A stretch of DNA of 64,000 bases from Dasypus novemcinctus (GCF_030445035.2 NC_080677.1:23633513-23697512); one strand, 5' to 3'. Positions 11,036-21,887 are shown, numbered from the stretch's first letter. Notes: generated by a model from the letters alone, not told the origin. A program made the numbers and translations.

Positions 11036-12314
11036 GCTTTGATCAAAGCAGAGTACCTTAGAATATATTCAGCAGTAAAGGATACCATCCTTGCCTCCAC
11101 AGAGCTCACTATCTTGTTGCGAATAACGAGAGAATCCTTGTTTGAACCCAAAGTGGTGGGATTTAGGGCAACTAATGGCAATGTCCTTTATGCACTTCTG
11201 AGGCTGAGCCACTTAACTTCTCTCAGCAGAAAAGAGCTTCATTTGCCCCCGCAAGGCTGTCCTTTAAGAGGAGATAAGCATTTCAATGAAAGTAATGGAA
11301 CTAGCTAATTTATGGCAGTCTTCCTGGCTAAAATAAGCTATTTAATTTCCTGCTCTTGGAACTTTATCTACTTAGGAGAGATAATTACTCCACAGAGCCT
11401 ATCAGAGTATACTCAAGAGTTATCTGAATGCCCCCAAAAGAGGCTGTAGCAAATTTTCAACCAGACGCTGGTTTGCAAGGCTTTGAGAAATTCAGTCTTG
11501 GTAGAATTTTGGCATTCTTCCTGACCAAGACATTCTTATTTTTAATAATTTGACTGTGGGACCAAACACTTACCTAATTCATGCATATGCAAAAAACTCT
11601 AGCCCACCTATAACTGCACATGGAATGAGAAATTGTAAAATGTTTAAAGTGAAAAATTTCATTTCAGAGGGCTCGGCTTTTCTAGAGGTGATAATTGACA
11701 TCCCCAAATTGCCCAGAAGCAACTGCTTCTTCTCAAAGAAACTGTTGTTCTCTCCCAAGGTGAAACCCATGCTCCATGGAATTTGTCCACGTTTCAAGAG
11801 CAGGCTGCACTCTATCATGTGTGACAGAGTCAAACATTAATTTTAGGTGAATGATCATCATCTTTCCTGCACTTCGCTCTCTAGGGCTGATACCCTGTTT
11901 GCCTGCTCTCTTCATTGGCTTTGTTAGGGAGAGCCAGAAGAGGCGTAACTGAAGAAGAGAAGCTGGTGGTGGACACAACTAAGATATACTTGCCAGGGAG
12001 AGGAAGAAACAGAAGTGGAATGTAAGGGATAGTGGTGAGCAAGAGAAGGCCGCGAGAGCCCTACTGTGGTGACAAATTTTCAGTTGGCAGCTGAGAGAGA
12101 GATGAGAGCATGGAGAGAGAGATACTTTGGAGCAGCCATTGGATGTGAGAGACGATTGGTGTAATGAAATGGAAAAAGATGACTTTCGGTGTGGCAGTGG
12201 GTTGTCAAATTGTATTTGCCTTGACTTTCTTCACAAAACATCAGGAGAGCTTGGAATTGATTTTAATCATTTTGGGTTTCTCAGATGACAAATTGTGCAG
12301 ACCAGATCACTTGG
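11036..12314. other. Low-copy DNA, no gene recognised
   Basis: A stretch from about 11550 to 11840 is open on both strands (plus frame 11550-11840, minus frame 11833-11579), with no similarity I recognise. It is repeat-free and could be conserved non-coding DNA. No other feature seen. Confidence 0.45.
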
Positions 12315-12887
12315 TGTATTAGCCATCTATTGGCATGTAACAAATTACTCTGAAACGTAACCAGCTTGAAACAACACACATTTCTAATCGCACAGTTTCT
12401 GTAGGCCAGGCGCCCAGGTGTCATCTACCTGGGTCCCCTGGCTCAGGGTCTCTCACAAGGCTGCAATCAAGGTGTACCCACGGCTGCATGCTTTCAGGCT
12501 TCACCTGGGGAAGGGAGTACCTCTGAGCTCGCTTGTGGGTTGATGGCAGAATTCAGGTTCTCACAGGCTGTTAGGCTGAGGGCTTCAGCTCCTTAGTGGC
12601 TGCTGGCTAACTCCACCCTCAGTCCCTTGCCACCTGGGTCTCTCCATAGGGCAACACATACGTGGAGGCTGACTTCACCAAAGTAAGTAAGTGAAAGAGG
12701 GTGCCAGGAAGATGAAGTCAGGCTTTTATAACCTAATCTCAGAAATGACATTCTCTTTCTTTTGCCATATTCTCTTTAAGGGGAGCAAGGCCTACATCCA
12801 GTCCATTTATGGGGAGAAGATATACAAGAGTATGACTATCAGAAGGCAGAGATCACTGGGGGCCATCTCAGAAGGATGCCTACCACA
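12315..12887 (-). mobile_element. MLT1-type LTR (older subfamily)
   Basis: Runs from tgtattagccatctat to ggatgcctaccaca. Inside are gtaacaaattactctgaaac, then 'ctggctcagggtctctcacaaggctgcaatcaaggtg', quoted in two blocks: ctggctcagggtctctcac and aaggctgcaatcaaggtg. The end block tcactgggggccatctcag is diagnostic for reverse-oriented old MLT1 LTRs. No flanking duplication survives. Confidence 0.8.
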
Positions 12888-13124
12888 CCCCCCCTGAGGT
12901 TTGGGTTATGTAGAGTTTCCATAGTTGATGAGCCCCTGATTCTCATCAGGGCTTGAGCCCCCGTGAGAGAAGTCCGACTTGAGATCCTCAGAACAGTTTT
13001 GAATTGTTAGTTTCATTTCTCGGCTTCTATTTTTGAGATGCAGTCTCTCATGATTGCTTTCTATAATTTCCTCAAATTGAAGCAAGGTAGAGAAGGGAAC
13101 TAACGTTTTGAGAGCTGACTAGAG
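12888..13124. other. No feature recognised
   Basis: Low-copy spacer between an LTR and a MIR. Confidence 0.4.
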
Positions 13125-13345
13125 TATGTCATGTATAGGTATACTACATACTTTATCTGTTTTCATGCTTGTGAGAACGTTATGCAGTAGCTACCATCAG
13201 CCCCATTTACCAGATGGGGAAACCGAGGCTCAGAGACAAAACAGCTTGCTCAGCATCACTCAGTTATAAGTGGCAGAGCTAGGATTTTAACCCAGGCCTG
13301 TCTTCCTCAAAGCCTGTGCTCCGTCCACCTCTCTAAGTGGCAAAA
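13125..13345 (-). mobile_element. MIR SINE
   Basis: The plus strand shows cagccccatttaccagatgg, then ggaaaccgaggctcagag and gtggcagagctaggatttta, the reversed MIR core, nearly full length. Confidence 0.9.
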
Positions 13346-13534
13346 GCTTTCATCTCGGGACATTCTATGTTAAATGTAGCAGTAGATAAAAGTCTCTTAA
13401 CATACCTTAGGAATTTTTTGAACCCCAAGTAAAAACTCAATTATATCTTCTATCTCTAGACAATGGATTTTCTGCTTTGACAAAAAGGCTGAAACAATAA
13501 ACAGACAGAAAATTCTCAAAACAATTTAGTCACT

Positions 13535-13755
13535 ACGTGGCAATCAAGTTTAGTGGAAAGACCCAGGAGCTTTGGAAGTAGACTGATCTGAGGTGTTCAA
13601 ATGCCAGCTCTGCCTCTTTTCAGCTGTGTGATTACAGGTAAATTGCCTAATCTCGCTGAGCCTGTTTCCCTCTCGAGTGGAATTATTGTGAAGAAGAGAT
13701 GACCTTATGCATATACACCTCAGGTCTCAGCTCACAGAAAGGCCTGAATACATGA
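13535..13755 (+). mobile_element. MIR SINE
   Basis: Shows cagctctgcctcttttcagc, tgtgtgattacaggtaaatt and 'ctgagcctgtttccc', in MIR order. Confidence 0.8.
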
Positions 13756-14012
13756 TTTTTTCTCTCTCCCTCTCTTGGTAATCCAATTCTCACTCAGTTA
13801 ATGTGCTTTTTGACAGTTTCTTCTGGGGAAAACCAATTTCCTAGGCATATCAATGTATGTGCAAATGGGCTCTAATTCTTAGTGTGTGTCAAGTTTCACA
13901 TCAGAGATTTACTTAGTGCAAAGTGGAGCTGGCCCAGCCTGCCTCACAGAAATTGTCACCTAGCACTCTCTTTTTCCACATTTTTTTTCCTGCATGACAC
14001 CCAGAAGAAAAG

Positions 14013-14028
14013 CAGTGCCTTCTGCTGG
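14013..14028 (-). promoter_or_regulatory. CTCF-like motif
   Basis: The minus strand reads CCAGCAGAAGGCACTG, matching 15 of 16 positions of the core CCASYAGRKGGCRSYR by eye. Occupancy cannot be inferred from sequence alone. Confidence 0.35.
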
Positions 14029-14252
14029 CATTTGGGAACTTAGGTCCAGCTGCAGACAAGTGTTGCTCCCAAATTAGACAACCAGATTGTTCACTCCACC
14101 ACCACCCCCCTCAGTAGGGAGGGAGGCAAGGGAGAGGCCAAGAGAGTCAATTAATCATGTCCCTCCACATGGAAACATGGCCGAAGAGAAGGCCACCCGC
14201 CCACCAACACCAGGTGTTTGCCATCCCTGGACTTGGTTACATATAATACCTC

Positions 14253-14660
14253 TGTTATGGGTTGAATTGTGTCTCCTTAAAAGACAAGTTCAACTCTTAG
14301 CCCACCCCAGTTCTGTGAATGTGACCTTACTTGGAAATGGGGGTCTTTGAAGATGTGTATCATTAAAATGAGGTTCTACTGGAGTTGGGTGGGCCCTGTT
14401 CCAACATGACCAGTATTCCTATACCAAGACGAGAATTGGACACAGGTGACTGAGGTAGAGAACACCACGGATTGCCAGCAAGCTCCTGCCAGAAGCCAGG
14501 AGAGAGGCGGGGAGTGCATTCTTCCCTAAAGATTTCAGAGAAAGCCTGGCCCTGCTGCCACCTCGATTTCAGACCTCTAGGCTGTGAGACAAGAAATTTC
14601 TGCTATTTTAAGCTACCTGGTCTGTGGTGCTTTGTTCTGGCAGCCCTACGGAAATGGACA
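14253..14660 (+). mobile_element. MLT1-type LTR (MLT1C/D-like)
   Basis: Starts tgttatgggttgaattgtg, contains gaatgtgaccttacttggaa and tactggagttgggtgggccc, then gattgccagcaagctcc, and ends with ttaagctacctggtctgtgg and tctggcagccctac. The whole LTR is present in order. A solo LTR with no coding sequence attached. Confidence 0.9.
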
Positions 14661-16147
14661 GCCCTTGTTCTTAACCCCTCTCTTCTCCTTACGTGTTCTT
14701 CAACAACCATACGTAGGACAGTTGATGAGTCTAGAAGGAACGCGGAAAGCACTCATGGACCTTGATTATGTGACAATAGCCCAGTCAAGTCTCTGGGTAA
14801 AATGTCTTCCCCGCTGTTCTTCTGGTTTAAATACTGTCCTCTCCCTGACCTGCAGGCATTGTCTTATCTTCTAGTCCCCTACCTGGAGACAATGGGCAGA
14901 ATTTTTGTCTTAAAGTATTTTTATTTTAACCTGGGAGATCTAGGTCATTTAAATCCTCTTCTATTGCTTATTGTTTAAGGCTAGTGAGTCAAGATGCTTA
15001 GCCTGTGACAGATGTTCCATGCGGATGAGGAGAGGGCAGGCACAGCCAAGTTAAGATGAAAGTCACTGTGGCTGGCAGATGTCTCCCATTTCTCTTGCTA
15101 ATGTGTTCCCACCCCTATCATATGCTATCTGTTGTTAAGTGCCGGGAGGGAGCTGAAAATAGGAGTGGATTATGACATGATGTGATGGAAGGATGGTTTC
15201 CTTTATTTATCTTTTTATTTATTATTTTATTAAGCTTGACAAGGAATGTCTGGGAGCTTGGGCTTTACATACCTTGCCTTAATTCCTCTGGGGTCCAGAA
15301 ATCAGGGCATTGGTGCAATGTCCCAAGATTTGGTGAGTTATGCTAGTCTTTGCCTTATTTTAAATTGCTCAAGGAACCCCAAAGGGCAGTGCCTGCTCAG
15401 GGACGCTAACATGGCTTCCCTCTTTGATTTCTGGATTCTCTGAGATTCTCTGGCCTTCCATCCTGTGGCTCTGTGGGCTTTGTGAAATTCTGCCTCTCCC
15501 ATATCTCATGCTCTACCCTGCATGGAGGCCTCCCCTGGGTGAGAAAAGCCTGACCCACAGCTCTTCTCCAGGACCTGCTCCTTGTGCCTGGAATTCATTC
15601 TCTGTCCTGGTTGTCTTACTCCTACTCTGGCCGGTCTTTCTCCATTGCCTTCATTGGCTTTCTCACCCTGCCCATGCCTTAACATTTTTATTCCTTAAGA
15701 GCTGACAGGAACCACTTTCTCCCTAGGCAAAATAACTCATTCACACTCATGGTTTTAACCACTATCATGCAACAAAATTTCCAAGTCTGTGCCTTCAAGT
15801 AGAAACTTCTCCTGAGCTTCAGATTCTGAAACCACCAAAATATTTTCTTGCATGTCCCAAAGGCTCCTCAAACTCAGCTTGGTTTAAAGGAAATTAATTC
15901 TCTGTCCCACTCCACCAAATTCCTCTCTTCTTTTTCCTTTGTACTTGAGGACATCGCCACCCACCCAGGTTCCAAAGCCGGAACTTACTGTGTCGTCCTT
16001 GACTCTTCCCTTTCTCTTGTCCCAAATCCAATCAATCAATAATGCCTAATGGCTTTGCCTCAGAGTGTCTTTTACATGCACCTCTGCCTCTCTTATCTTT
16101 CAGTTACAACCCTAGCCTGGACACTCCTGTCTTTTCACCTTGGCCAT
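14661..16147. other. Unassigned low-copy DNA
   Basis: No gene or RNA recognised. The pyrimidine-rich stretch at 15440-15700 may contain a decayed L2 3' end, but I cannot support it firmly. A short AT-rich run lies at 15200-15240. Confidence 0.4.
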
Positions 16148-16495
16148 TGTCTTAGATGCCTGAGTTGTTTTGCCAAATACCACACAATGGAGATCCATTG
16201 GCTCACAGTTCTGAGGCTAGAAATCCAAAATCAGCCTATCTGCAAAGCTTGCTCTATCCCAGGAGACTAACATTCTGGTGCCGGCTGCCAGCAATCTTTG
16301 GGTTTCCTTGCTGGTATTTCTGCCTTCTGCCACACGGCGATGTGCTCTCCTTTCTGGCTTCTGTGACTTGGCATTCTCTTTATAGACCCACCCTCATTCA
16401 GTTGGTCCACACTTTAACTAAAAATAACGTCTTCAAGAATGTGGGTTAAGATTGAGAACATGTCTAAATTTGGGAGGATAATTCAATCTACCACA
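16148..16495 (-). mobile_element. MLT1-type LTR
   Basis: TG...CA ends (tgtcttagatgcc ... ctaccaca). The internal ctcacagttctgaggctag and 'gctgccagcaatctttggg' blocks are the reversed MLT1 body. Flanking 5-mers are gccat (16143-16147) and gtcat (16496-16500), one mismatch apart, consistent with an LTR-retrovirus duplication. Confidence 0.83.
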
Positions 16496-16559
16496 GTCAT
16501 TGTTTTTATAACCTTTCTGCCCTCTCTCCCTCCACCACGACCCCTTCCATTGTCACTCC

Positions 16560-16866
16560 TCAGCCAGAATGTCTCTGTAAAATGAAAACATAAGCATGAT
16601 GCACTTTTCTCTCCACATGGCTGTCACACTATGATCTCACTCCTCGCTGTGGTCCCTGCCGCCTTGCTCCTTGTACCAGAAACCTCACCTTCTACACTGG
16701 GCACCTCAGATGTCATGGGATTTGGTATATGACAGCCTTTGCCCAAGCTTCTCCTTTTGCCAGGAATGCCCTTTACTTCTTGTATTCATCTGGCAAATAC
16801 CTTACTATTCAAAACCCAGTTTGGATGTCACCTCAATGAAGCCTTCCCAGAACTTTTCCAGAGTGT
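16560..16866 (+). mobile_element. L2 LINE 3' region
   Basis: Shows gccaggaatgccctttactt, then atctggcaaatacct and 'tcacctcaatgaagccttccc', the characteristic run at the 3' end of L2. It stops where the L1 3' fragment begins. Confidence 0.75.
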
Positions 16867-16867
16867 G

Positions 16868-17068
16868 AACTGCAACATAAATTATAATCCATGCTGTGTT
16901 GCAGTGCTCCAAAATGCACTCATCAAATGCAATGCATGTACCACACTAATGAAAGAAGTTGTCGATGTGGGAGGAGTGGGGGGTGTAGGAGGTGGGGTAT
17001 GTGGGAACCTCTTATATTTTTTAATGTAACATTTTGTGTGATCCATGTATCTTAAAAAAAAAAAAGAT
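16868..17068 (+). mobile_element. L1 3' end with A-tail
   Basis: The last ~200 bp of the xenarthran L1 3' UTR: tgcagtgctccaaaatgcac, 'aatgaaagaagttgtcgatg', a G-rich run, 'cctcttatattttttaatg' and 'gtgatccatgtatctt', then an A-run at 17054-17065. Truncated at its 5' side, as most L1 copies are. Its A-tail lies about 7 bases before the AIDA pseudogene's left duplication. Confidence 0.85.
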
Positions 17069-17081
17069 AAAAAGTCAATCA

Positions 17082-18394
17082 CAGGCGGTTTGGAGCTGCA
17101 AAGTTTGACTGTGGCTGCAAGTGGGCATGGGCGGCTCCTTGGTGGGTGGAGGTGGTGACTGTTGCGGATCCTCCTGGCCCTGTTAATGTTGGGGCCAGGC
17201 CCAGGGAGGATGGTGCCCTAGAGCCTGGCCTTGCTGGGGTAGGGGCGGGAAGGGACAGGATGGGGACCAGCTGTGTCGGAAGTGACCAGGAGTCTGCTGC
17301 AGCTCTGGGGCACCAGTTTTAGGAGAGGTGCCAACTTTGACTCTTGGGGCCAGACAGTGGAGGTGACAGACGAGTGTCAGATGTTAGCAAGACGTCTACA
17401 AAAAGAGGCCCAAGCTCTACACCCATAATTCCAAATTCACCGAAGAACAAAAGAAAACAATAGGCAAAATTGCAACATGCTTGGAATTATGAAGTGAAGC
17501 TTTACAGCCTACACAGTCCCAAAAAGAATTTAAACTGGAGGATTTGAAGAAGCTAGAACCAATCCTAAAGAATATTCTTACTTAAAATAAAGAATTGCCA
17601 TTTGATGTTCAACCTGTCCCATTAAGAAGAATTTAGCACCTGGTGAAGAAGAGAATTTGGAATTTGAAGAAGATGAAGAGGCAGGCGGGTTGGAGCTGGG
17701 TCTCCTGATTCCTTCCCTGTGAGAGTTCCTGGCACTTTATTACCAAAGTTACCATCAGAACCAGGAATAGCGATCAGAATTGAGAAGATTGGTCTGAAAG
17801 ATGCCAGGCAGTGCCTCGATCCCTATATTCCAGTTAGTAAAGGATCTGAATGGCATAGATTTAACCCCTGTGGCTCCAAGAGAAGATACATATGCTCATT
17901 TTAATGTGGACATTGAGTTCCAGAAGCCTGTTAAAAAATTAAGCAAAGGTGCAGCTATCTTCTTTGAATTCAAACAGTTCAAGCCTATGAAAAGATTTAC
18001 CAGCACCAAATGTTTTGCTTTCATCAAGATAGATGAACTTAAACCTGGGCCAATTGTAATAGAACTATACAAGAAACCCACTGACTTTAAAAGAAATTGT
18101 AGTTATTGACCAAGAAACCACTTTACCTTCATCTACTTCAAACTTTGTACAAGGAATGATCTTGACATGAATGTCCTGGAACTTCTGTGAAATTCACCAC
18201 TCAGTAGAAAACATCATTGCTCTGTGTAGCATATTCACCCTTCCACAAGCAGGAAGCAGGCTGTACCCATGCCAGGCCAGAGTAAGTCTGATGCACAGAT
18301 ATTCCGCAGAATTTCAAGTCCAGCCTATCACTGATATATAAGACTCCTTTGGATATGGGCTTAATATTGATTTTGAGACATGTTTTTTTTTCTT
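17082..18394 (+). pseudogene. AIDA: Processed pseudogene of AIDA (axin interactor, dorsalization associated)
   Basis: AIDA binds axin and restrains axin-driven JNK signalling; it has a helical N-terminal part and a C-terminal C2 domain. Here an intronless copy has about 190 bp of 5' UTR, a CDS-equivalent at 17273-18159 (887 nt against about 921 for the family's ~306 codons) and about 235 bp of 3' UTR. Recognisable blocks include SLLQLWGTSFRRGA, RIEKIGLKDA, KDLNGIDLTPV and KPGPIVIELYKKPTDFKR. The start codon is GTG (17273-17275). Damage includes a +1 insertion near 17430, TGA at 17490, TAA at 17583, a one-base loss near 17630, a frame change near 17840, a small in-frame loss after LTPV, and TAG at 18100. 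It is flanked by perfect 10-bp repeats aagtcaatca (17072-17081, 18395-18404). There is no poly(A) at its 3' end. It cannot encode AIDA. Confidence 0.93.
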
Positions 18395-18405
18395 AAGTCA
18401 ATCAT

Positions 18406-18498
18406 GAGGAGCAGGTGTAGCTCAGTGGTTGAGTGCCTGCTTCCCATGTCCAAGGTCCCAGGTTCAATCCCCGGTACCTCCTAAAAAAATAAAAACAT
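18406..18498 (+). mobile_element. DAS SINE, short monomer
   Basis: A tRNA-like unit: A-box tagctcagtggttgag, B-box ggttcaatccc, closing with ggtacctcct and an A-rich tail. Flanked by gtcaatcat (18397-18405 and 18499-18507), so it inserted into the right duplication of the AIDA pseudogene. Confidence 0.93.
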
Positions 18499-18507
18499 GT
18501 CAATCAT

Positions 18508-19071
18508 CGCCCTCTCAGAACCAGACCACATCTGAGATGCTCTTTTATCAGGCACATATGGCACCATATTGTTCTATTTTAGTTATACATTTCCCCCCTC
18601 TTGAGATCCTGAGAGGCTTGTCTTTTCCATCCCCAGTGAACATCACTGCATCTTTTAAGAGGTGGATGCCCAATCAAAGTTGTTGACAGCAAGTTAATGT
18701 GTATGCCTTATTGTGTTTTCCCTGTAGGACCTTTTACATATTAGTAATATGACTTTTAAAAATTCCCTTTTTCACCTGTATAAAAGCTTTCTCATATTAA
18801 AGTGGCAGAGTGTATTTATAACAATGATACATTACATCATTTGAAAGAAAAACAATTGAGTAGATCTTTTGAAAGGAGAACTCCAACAATATTCACCAAG
18901 AGGAAGCAGTGGTAAAACTTGCTGCCACCTGTTGGGTTACATGGAATCGTAGTTATCAGTGAGGTATCTGCTATGCATGGAAAGATGGAGTGGGTGTCAC
19001 CTGTCTGAGACTTGGCTCAGGCACAGAGGGAAACCCAAACCCTCAAGCCCTGCCTGATACATTTTGGGCTC
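18508..19071. other. Unassigned, with one CTCF-like motif
   Basis: AT-rich low-copy DNA. The only notable element is the motif at 18920-18935, listed separately. Confidence 0.4.
18920..18935 (-). promoter_or_regulatory. CTCF-like motif
   Basis: The minus strand reads CCAACAGGTGGCAGCA, 15 of 16 positions of CCASYAGRKGGCRSYR. It lies in repeat-free sequence. Sequence match only. Confidence 0.35.
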
Positions 19072-19545
19072 TGTCTTAGTTTGCCAGGACTGCTATGACA
19101 AATACTACACACTGGGTGGCTTAACAAAAGGAATTGATTTTCTCCCTGTTTCAAAGACTAGAATTTAAAAATCAAGGCATCATTGGGGCCATGCTTTACC
19201 TCCAAAGTCTTTAGCTTTCCGATACTGGCTTGCATCTCTGTCTCCTGTCACATGACCTTGTCCTTGGTCTCCTCCTGTGGCTCTCTCTTCCAGTTTCTTT
19301 TGACTTCCAGTTTGGGCACCTCTGGCTTCTTCTGTGTTTCCTCTCTCAATAACGCCTCCAGTGTATAGACCGGCCAGCCTTCATTCAGTTTGGCCACACC
19401 TAAAGAGAATCCTCTAAGATCCCATTCATTAATGAGTCCATGTCCTAACAGATAATACATCTTCAAAGTGACCTATTTACAAGGGGTTCATGCCCACAGG
19501 GATGTGGATTAAGGCCAAGGGCATGTCTTTGGTAGGGTACATACT
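19072..19545 (-). mobile_element. MLT1-type LTR
   Basis: Begins tgtcttagtttgccaggac, then tgctatgacaaatactacac and actgggtggcttaacaaa, the reversed MLT1 3' end. The opposite end has 'gatgtggattaaggccaagg' and 'gtctttggtagggtac'. Orientation and order are clear; the subfamily is not. Confidence 0.82.
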
Positions 19546-19554
19546 TTTGTTTAC

Positions 19555-19581
19555 CTCAGGCTCTCAATAAATCCTTGCTGA
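19555..19581 (+). mobile_element. L2 3' tip, interrupted
   Basis: ctctcaataaatccttgctg is an L2-like terminus. It resumes after the DAS insertion as atccttgttgaatgaataaa (20131-20150). Confidence 0.5.
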
Positions 19582-20130
19582 GGGAAGCGGATGTGGCTCA
19601 AGTGATAGGTCTTCCGCCTACCATATGGGAGGACCCAGGTTCAATCCCTGGGGCCTCCTTGTGAAAAAAAAAGAAAAAGGGAAAGCATGCCTGTGTGGCG
19701 AGCCGTGCCCGCGTGGCGAACTGAGTGCCTGCGTGAGTGCCTGCGTGGTGAGCCGAGTGCCTGCATGAGTGCCCACACAGTGAGCCAGTGCCCACACAAG
19801 TGAGTCACAACAGTAAGATAATGATGCAACAGAAGAGAGACAAAGGGAAGAGTCAAGGCGAAGCACAGCAGAAACCAGGAACTGAGGTGGTGCAATTGAC
19901 AGGGAACCTCTCCACATCAGAGGTCCCCAGGATTGAATCCTGGTGAATCCTAGAGTAAAGAAACAAGAAGAGAAGACAATAAGAGAAATAGATAAAGAAG
20001 ATCACACAGCAAATGGACACAGACAGCAAAAATAGCAGGACAGGGGGAGGAGGGAAGGGGCAGGTTGGGTAGGGGTGAAGAGGACGGGGAGGGGAGGAAA
20101 AAAAAAGACTAAAACAATTCTTTAAAAAAC
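19582..20130 (+). mobile_element. DAS SINE, long double-headed form
   Basis: First tRNA-like head: ggatgtggctcaagtgat with B-box ggttcaatccc. Next is a GC-rich tandem stretch (about 19688-19800) of gagtgcctgcgtg-like units. A second tRNA-like module follows (about 19877-19948) with gaggtggtgcaattgac and B-box-like ggattgaatcc, then a purine-rich tail. Flanked by atccttgctga (19571-19581) and atccttgttga (20131-20141), one mismatch in 11. Confidence 0.9.
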
Positions 20131-20194
20131 ATCCTTGTTGAATGAATAAACTGGTTGTCTATCCTGGGCAGGGAAGGCTCCTCTCTTGGCCTTA

Positions 20195-20395
20195 TAGGGA
20201 TTCTTAACTTTTTTGTTCCACATACCCCTTTGCCAGTCAGGTGAAAACCACATACCTCTGACTAAGTCCACACTATACAGTGCATTATTTAATAAATACA
20301 TCACACCTGCACCAACATGTTCTAACAAGAACTTTTTTGAATTTAAATTCAAGCCTATGGACCCCTTGTTAAGAACCCCTGCTCCAGAATAAAGG
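20195..20395. mobile_element. Probable DNA transposon relic (hAT-like)
   Basis: The termini gggattcttaacttttttg and ccccttgttaagaacccct are near-complementary (inverted), with 'cataccccttt' and 'ctatggacccctt' just inside. This layout matches a mammal-wide non-autonomous DNA transposon whose exact name I cannot give. Confidence 0.55.
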
Positions 20396-21239
20396 GAGGG
20401 ATAAGACCAGATTATAGCCAAGCCTTTCTGCTCCCACATTTTATGATTCTCTGATTTAATTACAGCCACAGATCAAATCAGGCAGGAGAAAGAATGGTGC
20501 AACTGCTTGTCATCAGAGAAATGGGTCTGTCCATGAATGGACATTCTCTAATGGGTTTTCTATCTTTAAAAAAATCCTTATCATTATTGTTTTGCTTTTG
20601 AAAATCATGCTTGCTATTAAATTCTTAGTTTTTTGGTGTATAATCTTCCAGATATTTTTCTATGCATACATTTAATTCACAATTAATATATAGATTTTTT
20701 TTTTTGCCATAGATTGGTATTTCAGAGATAATTTTCTTTATGGAAAAATGCAGTGAAATCTTTTGGTGGTTTGTGCAAGTGGCTTCAGTTTAAAAATGTA
20801 AAACATAATCCCCTTTTTCTGGCACCCGCATTGACAGAAAGCGGGGCCAGTCCTCTGAGTGGGAGGGAACCCCTATCCTGACATATTCTTTAAAATACTG
20901 ATTCCCATATCTCATACCCTTATACAATTCCTGGCAATCTCTTGGAAGTTCTGTTTGCTTCTAGGCCTCAGAATGCCTTCATTGTCATTTTTCAGCTGCT
21001 GCCACAGTGAGCAAACTAACTGGGCTTCTGGTGCCCCCCAGGAGATGCCCTGAGTGGGTACCAGGAAGCCCACATCCTAAGAGTGAGCCACCCCCACTGC
21101 TTGGGAGAAGAGCTTCTCTGTCCGCAGCTTTGAGGCTGTGTCTCTTCCAGGCCTGGCCTGGCCCAGTAGCCTGACTGCCCCTCTCCTCCCTGCCCCCCCC
21201 AAGTCTCACTTTGGGGGCTGCTTGATATGCAGCCAGCAT
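20396..21239. other. Low-copy DNA, no gene recognised
   Basis: AT-rich to about 20800, then GC-richer. No repeat or coding signal I can support. Confidence 0.4.
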
Positions 21240-21760
21240 CCACTCAACATAATGTGCCTTACCTGCCAATGTGCTTTGAGGGATATTGTTAGCATTAAAT
21301 TTGCCATTTACATTTTCATGTCTGACATAATTGAGGAATGAATGCTCTTATGAAAATTAAACTTGTGGTTCTCCTGGGCTGCTGTAACCCTGTTAAAATG
21401 TAATGTGATTTTTTGATGCTTCTTCTTGAGGTTTTTATTAAATAGAATATCAGGATGACTAATTCCCTGGGCCTAAATGCAGGCTGGGAAGCAACATTAT
21501 TGATAGGGCCGTGTCTAAATGGTCCTCCCTGCTCAGCCTTAATGGCCTAATAATGCATTATACTTGAATCAGAAATACTTTGAGTTGCAGTGCTTATTGC
21601 CATTATTGAAAACACCTGGATGCTCCATTCATCAAGGTTACATCCATAGGGGCCCATTTGTTTATTGGGCTGTCAGTAAATATCTTTATTTGGTTCAGGT
21701 TCTGTCACATTTGGCCACACCAAAGAGGGCCAAAATCCAGCAGGTGGATCTTTTGTGGTT
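21240..21760. promoter_or_regulatory. Candidate conserved non-coding element
   Basis: About 500 bp with no repeat and many homeodomain-type TAAT/ATTA cores (tattaaat, gactaattccctgg, cttaatggcctaataatgc). The texture is that of a developmental enhancer. This is inference from composition only; conservation could not be checked. Confidence 0.3.
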
Positions 21761-21887
21761 TCTCCTGATTAGTTTTCTCCTTAAAAAAAAAAAATAGAAA
21801 AAGAAAAAGCAAGCTAATGAAAGGTTGGAAAGGGCTTTATAAAGAACACATTTTGCCATGCATAATCTGTCCTGATGGTATCAAAGA

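Noticed and set aside
17719-18109. Coding exon of AIDA
   Set aside because: The frame is only part of an intronless copy with three stops and several frame changes flanked by a duplication, so it is a processed pseudogene.
18406-18480. tRNA gene candidate (good A- and B-boxes)
   Set aside because: Followed by an A-rich tail and flanked by a target-site duplication, so it is a DAS SINE. The same holds for the tRNA-like heads at 19590, 32025, 52840 and 60575.
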